Source: Stictocephala bisonia (Eukaryota > Arthropoda > Insecta > Hemiptera > Membracidae). From it: a stretch of 64,000 nucleotides of DNA. How positions within the stretch are numbered: the first letter of the stretch is position 1; every line of letters starts with the position of its first letter. Positions 1-10,771 of this stretch are shown one piece after another. Position numbers and translations under genes: made by a program. A model generated the notes under the pieces. That model ran no database searches. It saw nothing but the letters and a program-made list of their open reading frames with translations, and was not told the origin of the DNA. The stretch spans positions 1 to 64,000 of the forward strand of contig JAQJVL010000618.1 of assembly GCA_035578905.1 (NCBI GenBank). Direction: 5' to 3'.

Positions 1-563
1 AGACCTGTCTAAGTTGATGCTGCACTCTAGCGGAAGTTTTTGGAACTATCCTCTACACTATCGACAGAAATATTTCATTCCGGATATATTCGATAACCGT
101 GTTTGAGGCAAAGTAGAGGCTAGGTATTTATCCGTTTGCCGCATACAAAGGGTTTAAGGCAATTTATCTATTAAGAACCCATTTTAAAGGAAATATTATG
201 AATTTTAATCTCAAGTAAATTAGTTTTTTAAAACCTTTAACTTAAAATCAATTATGGTTTAAAGGGTTTGAAATGAGTACTTTTCGCCCAGTATTAAAGG
301 GTTTAACGGCCATATTTCATTCTATTTTCATGCTACATAATTTTTAAAACATATGCATATTCAGTGGAAAAAACTCAACATTTTTTATATACAAAATTTT
401 ACGAATATTTATTAGTTCTTCAATTATTTAAACATAAGGGCAATTTTTTAGATTTTCAATTATTTTTGTTTTTATTTTAATAGTATATAATTTAAAAAGT
501 ATGCTTTATAAATTACTAAAACTTGTGGAACTTATAACTGACATATAACTCAAGTAAATTATA

Positions 564-1830
564 ATCGGACTCTGATAAATTATAACTATATTAGCAATTG
601 CTTCAGTTTTATTACTAATTTCTTTATCAAACATTTTAGTTACCTTGATTCATTTTTGTTCAATAAATTTCAAAAAGACCTTAAACTAAAGCTCTTTGTA
701 CGTACTTTAAAAGAAGTGTGATGAGGTCTAATGCATTAGCAACACTATCATTAGGACCAAAATTGTGGAATAAACTGCCAGTTAATTTCAGATCACTGCC
801 ATTTAAGGATTTCAAGAGCAGGATAGGCTTATTCCTCCTGGATAACCCGCTGTATGATGTAAGTGAATTTTTCAGTGTTGTCCATAAATTAAATGTTAAA
901 AGTAGATTAATCTCTTGTATTTCAGCCTTTTCTGTGATTTTGTAATTGTATGACGAACTGGAGGATTAATTGTCTACCAACTTGTACACTACAATCTTCC
1001 TCAGTAATAAAGAGTATTATTGAGTATTTTTGTAAAAGCTATTTATTTTCTCGTTATTTTATATTGAATCTCACAATAAATTCTTGGCTAATAAAAATCA
1101 TCTTCAAGGAGATTTAACTCTCTCCCAATAGAACCTAATGCAATAAATAATAAACCGTTTCATTTGTTTTTTTATAAACTTCATTTTTGATAACAATTAT
1201 TTTTGTAGATCATATGATTTTCGAGTTATTTGTGAAAAACTTTTGAAAATCATGTTTTCTCTTGCAATTTTTATTCACTAGTAACTAAAAAACTACTGGG
1301 TAAAAAAAATAAATAAATAAGACGTGTTTTGCCTTAAAATAGAAAATCTACTGATTCCAGGTATTATTTAGAATTTTTAATTTACCACCCCCGAGAAGAG
1401 GGAGATTCACTATATAACTTTTGTTGTATGAGTTATTTTATAATTTATTTCAAATTTTCAGAAAAAATGTATGCATATTGAAAACTTTTGGAGGTTAAAC
1501 CCTTTGGTGATTGGACTATTATTTGTAAAAAAACTTAATTATAAAAAATAAATTCATATTCATTTTTTCTAAATTTTTTTAAAATTCACCTTTTTAAATA
1601 TTTAACAATTTTTACCAAAACTAATTACACCCACCTTAAGGCATTTGAAACTGGAGAATTCCAGTTATTTTTGCTTCAGGCTTTCAAAATTGTTACATAG
1701 CAATGCTAAACTTCTTGACAAAAAATTTATTTATAATACATAAAAGTTTATTGGATCTTATTAAACTATAATAGCGTTCAAAAATACATAAAAGTTCATT
1801 AATTCAGTTCACTGTTCTTATAATTTTCGC
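564..1830. repeat. First copy of a ~1.3 kb direct duplication
   Basis: Positions 564-1558 repeat at 1892-2886 with an offset of 1328 bp and almost no differences. Past that, 1608-1830 still aligns with 2965-3215, but this first copy looks like the second with many small deletions. The block contains a LINE 3' end, AT-rich 3' sequence and the beginning of the TTAA element found intact at 3197. A real tandem duplication or an assembly artefact are both possible; the indel pattern favours the latter. Confidence 0.85.
590..1024 (+). pseudogene. LINE reverse-transcriptase C-terminal fragment (copy 1)
   Basis: The open frame at 718-945 encodes a 75-residue piece with the sequence LGPKLWNKLPVNFRSLPFKD followed by a short basic and hydrophobic stretch ending NPLYDVSEFF. 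This is the usual extreme C-terminus of arthropod LINE ORF2 proteins of the Jockey/CR1-like groups; the same kind of ending is seen at 63180-63240 and near 30000. A 3' UTR with AATAAAGAGTATTATTG follows at about 1005-1024. No RT catalytic motif is present, so this is a 5'-truncated insertion. The clade assignment is by pattern only. Confidence 0.6.
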
Positions 1831-1891
1831 ATATATTATTTGCTTGTTTAGTTGCTACAAATTGGGAACTGTAACACAATAATAAGAAATT

Positions 1892-3215
1892 ATCGGACTC
1901 TGATAAATTATAACTATATTAGCAATTGCTTCAGTTTTATTACTAATTTCTTTATCAAACATTTTAGTTACCTTGATTCATTTTTGTTCAATAAATTTCA
2001 AAAAGACCTTAAACTAAAGCTCTTTGTACGTACTTTAAAAGAAGTGTGATGAGGTCTAATGCATTAGCAACACTATCATTAGGACCAAAATTGTGGAATA
2101 AACTACCAGTTAATTTCAGATCACTGCCATTTAAGGATTTCAAGAGCAGGATAGGCTTATTCCTCCTGGATAACCCACTGTATGATGTAAGTGAATTTTT
2201 CAGTGTTGTCCATAAATTAAATGTTAAAAGTAGATTAATCTCTTGTATTTCAGCCTTTTCTGTGATTTTGTAATTGTATGACGAACTGGAGGATTAATTG
2301 TCTACCAACTTGTACACTACAATCTTCCTCAGTAATAAAGAGTATTATTGAGTATTTTTGTAAAAGCTATTTATTTTCTCGTTATTTTATATTGAATCTC
2401 ACAATAAATTCTTGGCTAATAAAAATCATCTTCAAGGAGATTTAACTCTCTCCCAATAGAACCTAATGCAATAAATAATAAACCGTTTCATTTGTTTTTT
2501 TATAAACTTCATTTTTGATAACAATTATTTTTGTAGATCATATGATTTTCGAGTTATTTGTGAAAAACTTTTGAAAATCATGTTTTCTCTTGCAATTTTT
2601 ATTCACTAGTAACTAAAAAACTACTGGGTAAAAAAAATAAATAAATAAGACGTGTTTTGCCTTAAAATAGAAAATCTACTGATTCCAGGTATTATTTAGA
2701 ATTTTTAATTTACCACCCCCGAGAAGAGGGAGATTCACTATATAACTTTTGTTGTATGAGTTATTTTATAATTTATTTCAAATTTTCAGAAAAAATGTAT
2801 GCATATTGAAAACTTTTGGAGGTTAAACCCTTTGGTGATTGGACTATTATTTGTAAAAAAACTTAATTATAAAAAATAAATTCATACTTTCTAGGTTTTG
2901 TCTTAAAGTTGGTTTAAAAATTCACCACTTCATAAGGCCCGTCTCAAGGGAAGGTATATTAACTAATTTTTACCAAAACTGATTACACCCACCTTAAGGC
3001 ATTTGTAAAACTGGAGTTAAATTCCAAGTTATTTGTTGCTTCAGGCCTTTCAAAACTTGGTACTATTAGCAATGCTGAAACTGGTCTGACAAAAAATTTA
3101 AAAATCTTACTACACTACATAAAAAGTGTATATTGGATGCTTATTAAAACTGACATAATAGCAAGTTAAAATCAACATACATAAACCGTTCATTAACATG
3201 TTCACTGCATTCTTA
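1892..3215. repeat. Second copy of the ~1.3 kb direct duplication
   Basis: This copy matches 564-1558 almost base for base over 995 bp, then a noisier version of 1608-1830. It runs into the complete TTAA element at 3197, so it is probably the true version of the locus. Confidence 0.85.
1918..2352 (+). pseudogene. LINE reverse-transcriptase C-terminal fragment (copy 2)
   Basis: Duplicate of the fragment at 590-1024 with the same 75-residue reading frame (2046-2273) and the same 3' UTR. Only a few silent-looking changes separate the two. It is part of the direct duplication, not an independent insertion. Confidence 0.6.
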
Positions 3216-3687
3216 TAATTTCTCGGCCACTCATCCTGTGCGTCACGCGATCTCAGGGTCTCGTTGCATACCATCAATCCAGTGCGGGACGAGATCCCAA
3301 GATAAGAAAGTACTGTAATAAATCTGAAAAAAATTGAGATTATGTTGTAAATAAACAGACGACTCTGCAACCACGTGGAACAACCTTCCTGCCTTTTCAA
3401 ACAACAGCTGACAATCGGCTTGCTAATATTGATGTTAAGTCTACCATGTGATCGACGAGGTCTATAGGTCTCATACTGCATATAGAGCTATAGATCTCAT
3501 GTAAGATTTAGGTTACTATTAAATTCACAAAGAAAAATGCTTCCATAGAGTTCAACTCCTGCAAAATGTGTTTACTACAACGAAAAATATTACAAACGCA
3601 TATAAGGAATTAAATGCAAATTCCATCACCGTGTGAATGTAAGCCTATGACACGAGACCCTGGGATCTTGTGACTCCAGTGAACATG
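3197..3687. mobile_element. TTAA-flanked palindromic MITE, relative of 47944-48576
   Basis: TTAA at 3193-3196 is followed by CATGTTCACTGC. The other end reads GCAGT-type sequence in inverse order, with GTAA where TTAA is expected. The interior, rich in direct and inverse copies of GAGATC-CGAG-like words, matches 47944-48576 in reverse orientation, including the segments around the words for ACGTGGTTGC and CACGGTGATGAAATT. The family is therefore present at least twice. It ends 44 bp before the kinase exon at 3732. No coding capacity is seen. Confidence 0.65.
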
Positions 3688-3731
3688 GTAATCATAATTA
3701 GTATTTTTTTTTTAAAGTGTTGTTGTTATAG

Positions 3732-3794
3732 GTTCTATTTGAGGTAGCAACTGGTCTGCGAGCTTATGATGAAAATAGGAAGGAAAAGTTTCTG
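3732..3794 (+). CDS. Pelle/IRAK-like kinase, internal exon (kinase subdomain IX/alpha-F)
   Basis: Acceptor TTATAG precedes and donor GTAAGT follows; the exon is exactly 21 codons, phase 0. It reads VLFEVATGLRAYDENRKEK then FL. VLFE plus ATGLRAYDENR is the end of kinase subdomain IX and the start of the next helix in IRAK/Pelle kinases (in the family, GVVLLE.TG....DE.R). It joins in frame to 4055-4265. The catalytic HRD, DFG and glycine-loop regions must lie in exons to the left, outside this window. The family is Toll-pathway kinases that act downstream of MyD88/Tube. A Tube-like kinase cannot be excluded from so short a piece. Confidence 0.65.
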
Positions 3795-4054
3795 GTAAGT
3801 AGGAACAGAATATTTTCTACAAATTAAATAATCTGAATAAGTGAATGACTTTTATGGAATAACAGTTCCAACAAAGTTTAACAATATTTTTATAGTAGTA
3901 TGTCTCATTTTTCTAATAAAGCTCTTAATGTGTCTATGAAGCCAGCATTAGTAGTTCGTTAAGTAATAAAATTATAATGCATTAGAGCAAGAACGTAGGT
4001 AGGTTGTGATGATGGTTAACATGAATATAATAATCTCAATATTTCCTCTTTTAG

Positions 4055-4265
4055 AAAGACCATATTGAATCATTTCAAGGAAGAGAACTGCATAGACTCG
4101 CAGATCCAATGGCTGGACCTGATCTCTGTGCATCGGCCAGTGGCCTCCTTACACTGGGCCTTAACTGTGTCACTGCACGCCGGAATGACAGACCAGATAT
4201 GACAAATGTACTGAATGATGTCATCAAACTCTACCACAACTACATAGCTGCACTACGAGCCATAT
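4055..4265 (+). CDS. Pelle/IRAK-like kinase, exon with kinase subdomain XI
   Basis: A polypyrimidine tract and TTTTAG precede; the donor is GTAAGA, leaving phase 1. It encodes KDHIESFQGRELHRLADPM, then a helix with LTLGLNCVTARRNDRPDM and a long helical end finishing YHNYIAALRAI. The C-x-x-x-x-x-x-DRPDM box is subdomain XI, with the invariant arginine that closes the C-lobe. The arrangement (E-L-x-x-x-x-D-P-M before a cysteine helix) resembles insect Pelle. All key residues of this subdomain are present and the frame is open, so the gene looks functional. It is the most diagnostic of the five exons. Confidence 0.75.
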
Positions 4266-4871
4266 GTAAGATTAGATATTTAAATTGAAATAAATGCAAT
4301 TAAGTAAGAATGCTAAATTGAAAACAACAATTATTTAGATATAAATAAATCAGTACAGACCAGTCTAATTATTTATATTCATTAAATAGGTTGAAGAGGT
4401 AACACAGATCAATGAAAATCCGGATTAGTAGTAAATACAAAAATAACATTGGATATAGTACAAATATATTTTAAAATAAAAACTGTAAAAATAAGTACAT
4501 ATTACATGATACATTTATTATTTATCATATTATTTCTACACTGCAAAAAATAATAATAACTGGTAGATAATACAACAAACGTAATAATATAGTAATCATC
4601 AAAGAACTGCTAAACCCAAGCTGACTGCAATCTTTAATGAAAATTGATGATATCTGATCGGAGAGTGGGAGGGAATTATAGAGTGATTCTTTTGACAATC
4701 AACCAAATTTTCTTGATTGTACACAAAATAAAATTTGTTTTGATCGTCCAGATTAAGCAGATATTCAGATTGAAGAGGGTGGAATAAACGAGGTTTGACA
4801 GATTTACTATACAGTTTGACTAAACAGTTTTTCAACAATACAAATTTTTCCAACTGTACATTCTTGGTTAA

Positions 4872-5418
4872 CACATTCGATGCTGAAAAAATAAGTTAAA
4901 ACATGAAAAAATGCCAGATGCTAAAATAATATTTTGTACCAAAACAATACCTTATATAGTCAGGAAACAGGGTTGATACACCAAATCCAGTTTATGGCCT
5001 CAATTCTGGTAGATCGGGGCTTCCGAAGTGATCGTCCGCCGGTGACCGAGCCGCACATCGCAAAGAAACCCATGCGCGCCGCGAGACGCCTGCCGCCATT
5101 AGAACAGTGACAATTGTTATAAACACAACTCGATACATCACAATTATATACACACTCTTTTTACATATATTTACAGCCCATCCATCCATCCAGTACACAT
5201 TGTCTATTGTAGCCAACTGGCTCAAAATGACGTGATCCACGAACGAAAAACACCGAAACGTGACGCGAGAAACAAGCTAAAATCCGACCCTTCTAAGCCA
5301 AAGGGCTAGGCGACACTGAAGCCTACAAGCCAGCATTGCTCCGTCCACCGCTGGCGAACGATCCGCTGCGCGAGCAAGCACACTATCACACGCCAGCGTG
5401 TGACCCGCACTCAATGTG
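4872..5418. mobile_element. TTAA-flanked nonautonomous element (piggyBac-like MITE)
   Basis: TTAA lies at 4868-4871 and 5419-5422. The left end reads CACATTCGATGC and the inverted right end CACATTGAGTGC. The right half is GC-rich, with a subterminal palindrome GTGTGA/TCACAC (GCCAGCGTG). No transposase coding is seen. The TTAA target and short inverted ends suit piggyBac-type mobilisation; the superfamily is inferred. Confidence 0.5.
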
Positions 5419-6019
5419 TTAAGCTCAACTTTCAATGTTCATTTTTCTTTATAGTAGGAAATCTGAGCTTCAACAAAAATTGTTCAAGGGTTCATCATGT
5501 ATTGCTGCTACAAAGTCTTGCACTACTAGAACTGAAGCTTAATTTAAGAGTCAGCGAGTGTCAGAGATTTATATTAACTGTGGTCTCTTGAAGCAAAATG
5601 TAATATTATATAATTATTTGCTTTACTCACCAAAATCAAAGTTAAAATAGAGGGAGTTTCAATTTTCAATCTCTGATTGCAAGAGTTTAAAAATTTAACA
5701 TATTTAAGTTTAAAAAACTTGATGCAGCATAATATGTTATAGTTAATATAATGTTCTGTTGTTTAGTATTTAATATAACAGTTTTGTTTTGAAGTAAAAA
5801 ATATAAAAATTAGTACAACAAATTTGAATGTCCTTTTTTTACTTAGCAAGAAACTAAAAATGTTGCATTTTACAAATTGAGCAGTTATAAAACTCAGTTT
5901 TGTTTGTGTTAACTATTTGGTAATGCATTCAAACTTTTGATGACATATTTAAACTAAAATGTTTGAATGAAAAGAATCTTCAATCTGACATACAACTCGA
6001 TGTTTGCATCAATCTTCGA

Positions 6020-6247
6020 CATGCAAGCCAGTGGCCTTGACTGGAAGGTTCCAATGTTATTGCAAGGTGATAGAAGCAACAACGAGTTAAGTAGGCTGGT
6101 TCTTGGATGGGTGGCCGGCTGAGTGATTCTGTCCTTGCATGCACCCCACCTGCCAGGTCACTGCTGGTGATGTGTTGGTCCCCAGTTTAAGTGTTAAAGA
6201 GGGCTTTTTAACTCTTAACTTCACCTGGTAAATAAGACCTCCTCCCC
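6020..6247 (+). mobile_element. 5S rRNA-derived SINE, copy A
   Basis: GGATGGGTGGCC at 6105-6116 matches the 5S rRNA internal control region (box C, GGATGGGTGACC), and GAGTTAAG just upstream matches 5S box A, with about 11 bases lost between them. The 3' end (6195-6240) contains AGAGGGCTTTTTAACTCTT and then CACCTGGTAAATAAG. This is the same 3' module seen at the end of the LINE at 33.5 kb. The body is shared with 7131-7480 and 52130-52340. Confidence 0.7.
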
Positions 6248-6378
6248 TTTTTATGCTTCTATATATGAAATTTTTCCAACATCCAGTAGAACATCCTTCA
6301 TAAGATAATCAAAGTAAAACATATAAAATAATAGTTTAATATCAACAAAAACTGGATATACAAATTTGGCCCTATACG

Positions 6379-7510
6379 AGGTCTGTCCAAAAAGTATCCG
6401 ACCTTGACGTCTGGCATGAAAATGAGCTACTCAGCAGCAAAGGCGATCTGGTCCCCTTCAAAGTACTCCCCTCCATAACCTACTACCTTATGCCAATGCT
6501 CCTGCCATTTCCGGAAACACTCCTTAAATAAATTTTTTGGAATGGCTAACAGGTCCTTTGTTGCATTTTGTTTTATTTTTTTAATATCGTCAAACCTCTT
6601 TCTTTTCGAAGGAATCTTTAACTTTGGCCATAAGTCACAAAAGCTAAGTCAGAGCTGTAGGGAGGCTGTCGTACTTGTTTAATGTCGTATTTGACCAAAA
6701 AATACTGAATCAGATTTGAGGAATGAGCTGGCGCGTGAACCGAACATGAACAAAAACACGGTTCATTTTTAAATCTTCGCGTATTATGTTACAAACTGAC
6801 GATTTTGGTTTTCCTAAATCTTTTGCAGCTCTCGGACAGTCAGTCAACAATTGCTGCACAAACACGTTCAACGTTTTCAGCGTTTCTAGCCGTTAAAGGC
6901 CTTCCAGATTGCTCATCATTCTCCGATATGCAGACATTTTTAAATCACCTAAACCACTCTTTAATTTGTATATCACGCATAGATTCTTCACTATAAACTT
7001 TTCGTATCATGGTAATGGTCTATGATACTGAATGGCCGTTTTTGGCAAAATTTAATGCAGATGTGTTTCTCAACAAGTTCAGTCTTAGTGATATGCAAAG
7101 CACATGCACAGTAGTACTTTACAGAAATTAAAGATCGTCTTATTTTACCAGGCCAAGTTAGGGCTAAGAAACCCTCTCTAACACAACCTGGGAACCAACG
7201 GCTTAATAGTGACTTCTGAACCACCGCCAGTGACTGGCCAGACGGGCTGCATGCCAGGATAGGATTGCTCAGACGGTCACCCATCCAAGGGACAGCCACG
7301 TTCGATGTTGCTTGACTCCGTTATCTTGTGATAATGTCGGAACCCTCTTTCAAGGTCACTGTACATAACTGAGCGCTGTGACTCACTGAGCGATTGGAGC
7401 GGGCTCAATGTAGAAGTAGGATCCCCCTTTCCTCCAATAACTGGTTTGTGCCTGGTGGTCGTGCCGTGGCCGACTACTGGTTGGTGGTCGGATACTTTTT
7501 GGACAGACCT
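6379..7510 (-). mobile_element. Defective mariner element with 25-bp terminal inverted repeats
   Basis: AGGTCTGTCCAAAAAGTATC at 6379 is matched exactly in inverse at the right end (7486-7510); the identity runs 25 bp. The interior on the - strand holds decayed mariner transposase: near 6990-6800 KEWFRRFKNVCISENDEQSG and RPLTARNAENVERV, then REDLKMNRVFVHV, and near 6530-6450 KWQEHWHKVVGYGGEYFEGD. The middle with the DDD catalytic core is missing and stops are present. A 5S-derived SINE has inserted between the 5' TIR and the coding part. Confidence 0.8.
7131..7480 (-). mobile_element. 5S rRNA-derived SINE, copy B, nested in a mariner
   Basis: Read on the - strand, GTCAAGCAACATCGA (5S box A region) is followed after exactly 30 nt, start to start, by GGATGGGTGACCG (box C, 7275-7286). 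5S rRNA itself has the same 30-nt spacing. CACGGCACGACCACC further upstream resembles the 5S 5' arm. The 3' end carries GAGAGGGTTTCTTAGCCCT and CCTGGTAAAATAAG, the LINE-like hairpin module. This is the best-preserved copy of the family in the window. Confidence 0.75.
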
Positions 7511-7777
7511 ATTGTAGTTTGTTAAAATGTAATTCTTCTGATCTTAACTTTTCAACACTCCTGTATAGAAAGCTTTTTTCTTCAAATAAATTATATTTCA
7601 TATTATTATGAAGAAGCTCAAGAACATGTGTCATCTAACACTTGCCTCTACTTCCACAGAGTAAAATATGATATTTTATTTTTACTTCAATTAAAAAATA
7701 ATCTTAATTCACCCTTGCATTGATTGGTCCCTCAACCAACTATGTAACATATTGTAACTATGTATGTCTTTATGTAG

Positions 7778-7902
7778 CTTTGGCACGACAGCGCAGTCTG
7801 ACTCCAACAAACCCATTAGAGATACAGGTGGCCTTTGAAATGCAAAGGAACCCTTCTCCAATTCCACATCTAATGCTTCAGATTCCTCAACAATCTATTC
7901 AG
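7778..7902 (+). CDS. Pelle/IRAK-like kinase, C-terminal tail exon 1
   Basis: Acceptor TATGTAG, donor GTATTT. The 125 nt complete the split codon left by the 4265 donor (T|CT, serine) and end in phase 0. The product is about 42 residues starting SLARQRSLTPTNPLEIQ and containing NPSPIPHLMLQIPQQSIQ: Ser/Pro-rich and probably unstructured. Its place after the kinase domain and its phase match are the evidence; the peptide alone would not be recognised. The exon lies between a mariner copy (6379-7510) and a SINE tail at 8009. Confidence 0.6.
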
Positions 7903-8008
7903 GTATTTTTTGTATCTATTATTTTTAATTCCTATTCCTAATTCCTTTTGTATGTTATTGCATTATCATTGAAACTCAATGTTTATTTTTATTTTTTTTA
8001 TTTATTGC

Positions 8009-8060
8009 ACAAGACGCCGATTGTCAAGATATGGGCGAATATGGATTTCGAAAGTGAGTT
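8009..8060 (-). mobile_element. tRNA-derived SINE 3' tail fragment
   Basis: AAGACGCCGATTGTCAAGAT followed by ATGGGCGAATATGG is the inverse of the SINE tail seen at 30660-30700 and 49840-49890. Only the tail is left; the following GC-moderate sequence to 8280 is not recognised. Confidence 0.55.
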
Positions 8061-8536
8061 CTTTGTTGGAAGTGAATGAAACAGCGGCGGATGTGATCAG
8101 ATACTCTACTTTGAACTGCAGTCGAGTGCAGCCAGAATCAGTGGCGAGAGTTTCGGCTTTACCTTATCCCCACCACAAGGCAATGTCTTATTTTGTTTTT
8201 ATGCCCGTCGTCATGGCAACCAATTAGAAAGGACAGCCTAACCGCTTATTTCCAGTCTGGTCTGCACTCGTGCTCCTTGGTGAGCAAATAATACTCTTGC
8301 ATTCTATGTAATTGAATGTTCACATAACGAATAATTATAATATAGTTTTATATTAATTGAAAAAAATATTAATTAATCAAACGATTTCATGAAGAATGTG
8401 AGGATCGTGTCTCATAATTAATTATATGGTTTTTACTGTTTTCAAAAAAAATTTGTACAATCAGGAAAACCTGGTGCGCCGGGCTGTACTTGCTGCCCCT
8501 GATGAGCTGCCACTGGAATGAAACCATGTTAGAAAC

Positions 8537-9167
8537 TAGGGATGGGTTGGTTCCTAAAGTCGGTTATTGATAAAAGAACTGGAACCGAGAACCGATGGAA
8601 AAATGTCAGTTCTGCGGTTCTAGTTCTAGAAAAACAAAGGGGGAGATGGCTTTCATGTCAAGAATGTTTCAGGAGTGAAAAGAGCTGATAAACAGAACAA
8701 TGGAACAACAATATCTGACCACAAGAGAAACAAAATAACTTTATCAGACCGCAAGGTAATCAAAATAACTTCAAGGTAATCAAAATAACTTCATCAGTCA
8801 GAAAATATCTGCCCACAGTCGGCCCATTTCCTTGTCAGTACTATCAGCACATGAAAGAACAGATAATATTAGAATTCCAAAGGCAGTTCAGTGAAAGAAT
8901 AGACAACATTAGGCAGTAAAGAGGAAGATCTTATCCTGACCCTTTCTTATCACTTCCTGCTTGATAAAAACACCTGATGGCAACATTCCATTCAGTTTAC
9001 AACTCATATTGCATTATGAGTATGATTATGCTTCTAGTTTTATTGTGTATAATAAAAGGTTTTTATAGTGTGTTAAAGATATTAAAGTTTATTTATTTAG
9101 ACATGTTATTAATAATGCAAAACATTACATAAAAAAATGCTAGGAAATATTATTGAAAAATACATAT
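8537..9167. repeat. Dispersed repeat, copy 1 (GATGGGTTGGTTCC family)
   Basis: This segment aligns with 19305-19780 plus 20752-20870. Shared words include CCGATGGAAAAATGTC, CAACAATATCT, ACCACAAGA, CCTGATAAAAACACCTGATG and GTTTATTTATTTAGACA. The start AGGGATGGGTTGGTTCC suggests a hAT-type end, but no matching inverted end or 8-bp duplication was found. A TTAA element (9172-10767) follows directly, so the right end is cut. Confidence 0.6.
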
Positions 9168-9171
9168 TTAA

Positions 9172-9824
9172 CCCTTTAAGTCCCAGCCATATTGTCATAT
9201 TTCACTCTGAGAAATCCCAGACATTTTTGAATTGTGTCTGTGAAATCCCAGCCCAAGGTGGGCAAGAGTACTTAGAATGCCCAGGCCTAAAATGAGAATT
9301 TTGTAAGGGTTTAGCAAAAAATTGATTGTAACGTTATAAAAAAAGATATTGCCAATATAAAAGCACCCTTTTAAAGCTAATCATACACCCTAACAGAAAA
9401 TACAAATTTGATTAAAAAATGTTATAAAAATAAAAACTTTATATAAATATTTGTAGTTAGAAAAAAATATATATATATATATATATTTATTTTTTATTAT
9501 TATATAAGTAGGTTTCAACTAATGTTATGGCAAAATATATATATATATATTTCCTTGTTTAGCATATTTTTAAGAACATATCCTGAAACTTTCATGAAAT
9601 TATACATAAAATTGCGGTTTTTATAATATTTTGAATACATACATATAAATTGGCATTTTATAAGAAGTAATGTATATGTTGACTTGTAATAAATGGTAAT
9701 GTTACTAATTATTAATTATTGTTTAATTTTTATAAATTGAAATATTTACAATTATATTTTTACTCCAAATGGGTTTATGTAGCTATATATTTATAACTGA
9801 TATGTATTAAATTTATATTATAAA

Positions 9825-9871
<47 letters not shown>

Positions 9872-10767
9872 TGTACTCACATTCAGCGATGGTATGCCAG
9901 AAATAGATATAATCCCAGCTGCCACTATTCTTCAATTACAAATATATTATAAAACAAAACAAGAATATTTATTTGACTATTTACATATTTACACATTTAC
10001 TGTTTTATAGCTCATAACTTGCAAGTATGCTGCGGGATGCAGTCCAAGTGTAGGCCTTTCTTGCACCTCACACACTCACTACGTGACCTCTTCACACACA
10101 CAATAACTAGCCTACACAATACCTAGCACTATATTTGCACAGTAATAGGCCTAGGCCTAATTTCACACTTCACATTTTCACTACAAATTTAGGTCACTAA
10201 AAATTAATCCAAACTAACTATGTACACTAAAACAGAAAATAGTAAATAACTTATAAACTCACAAAATAAACTAATAATCCAAAGAAATAATATAATTACA
10301 AAATAAAAATGTATCAATTACACAAAGCCCACTCATAAACACTGAATGTAAACAACAACAAAATCTTACAACTTCACGATGTTGTACACAAAGAGTAACT
10401 ACAGACAGACTGGTAGAAAACAGCTGTCAGATAACTTGAAAACAGCTGTCAGATAACTTGTCATGTTATTATTACTATATAAAATGCACTGTTATAATTA
10501 TTTGTTATTTTTACACCAGATTTAAACTCATTAGCTTTCATTTGGTATAAGAATTGCGTATATATAATAAGATTTGATCTTTGTACAAAATAAACTACGT
10601 GCCGCCGACCTGATCGGCGTCTGGGGTTTCTCGCGTATTATACGCACGGCGATGAGATCGGCCCTCGGGGCTTCTCGCGTAATACACGTACAGCGATGAG
10701 ATCGGCCCTTGGGGTTTCTCAGACAACATTTCAAAGCCGATGATATCGGCGCCTGGCGCTCAAAGGG
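9172..10767. mobile_element. TTAA-flanked element, 1.6 kb
   Basis: TTAA lies at 9168-9171 and 10768-10771. The ends are CCCTTTAAGTCCCAGCC and, inverted, CCCTTTGAGCGCCAGGC. The element is AT-rich inside, with (TA)n runs at about 9466-9485, 9536-9551 and 9828-9868. At 10600-10767 it carries four ~45-bp units, each with a GATCGGC/GATATCGGC core, which make the right end GC-rich. No transposase is seen. piggyBac-like by target and CCC terminus. Confidence 0.6.
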
Positions 10768-10771
10768 TTAA

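Larger units (their letters stand above)
4266..7777 (+). other. Kinase intron filled with repeats
   Basis: A 3.5 kb intron bounded by GTAAGA and TATGTAG. It holds a TTAA element (4872-5418), a 5S-derived SINE (6020-6247) and a mariner with a second such SINE inside it (6379-7510). The remaining stretches, 4270-4870, 5425-6010 and 7511-7777, are AT-rich without recognisable content. Confidence 0.6.

Noticed and set aside
7261..7290. A true 5S rRNA gene
   Set aside because: Only the internal control region is well kept; the 5' and 3' arms are diverged and the copy continues into a LINE-like tail.
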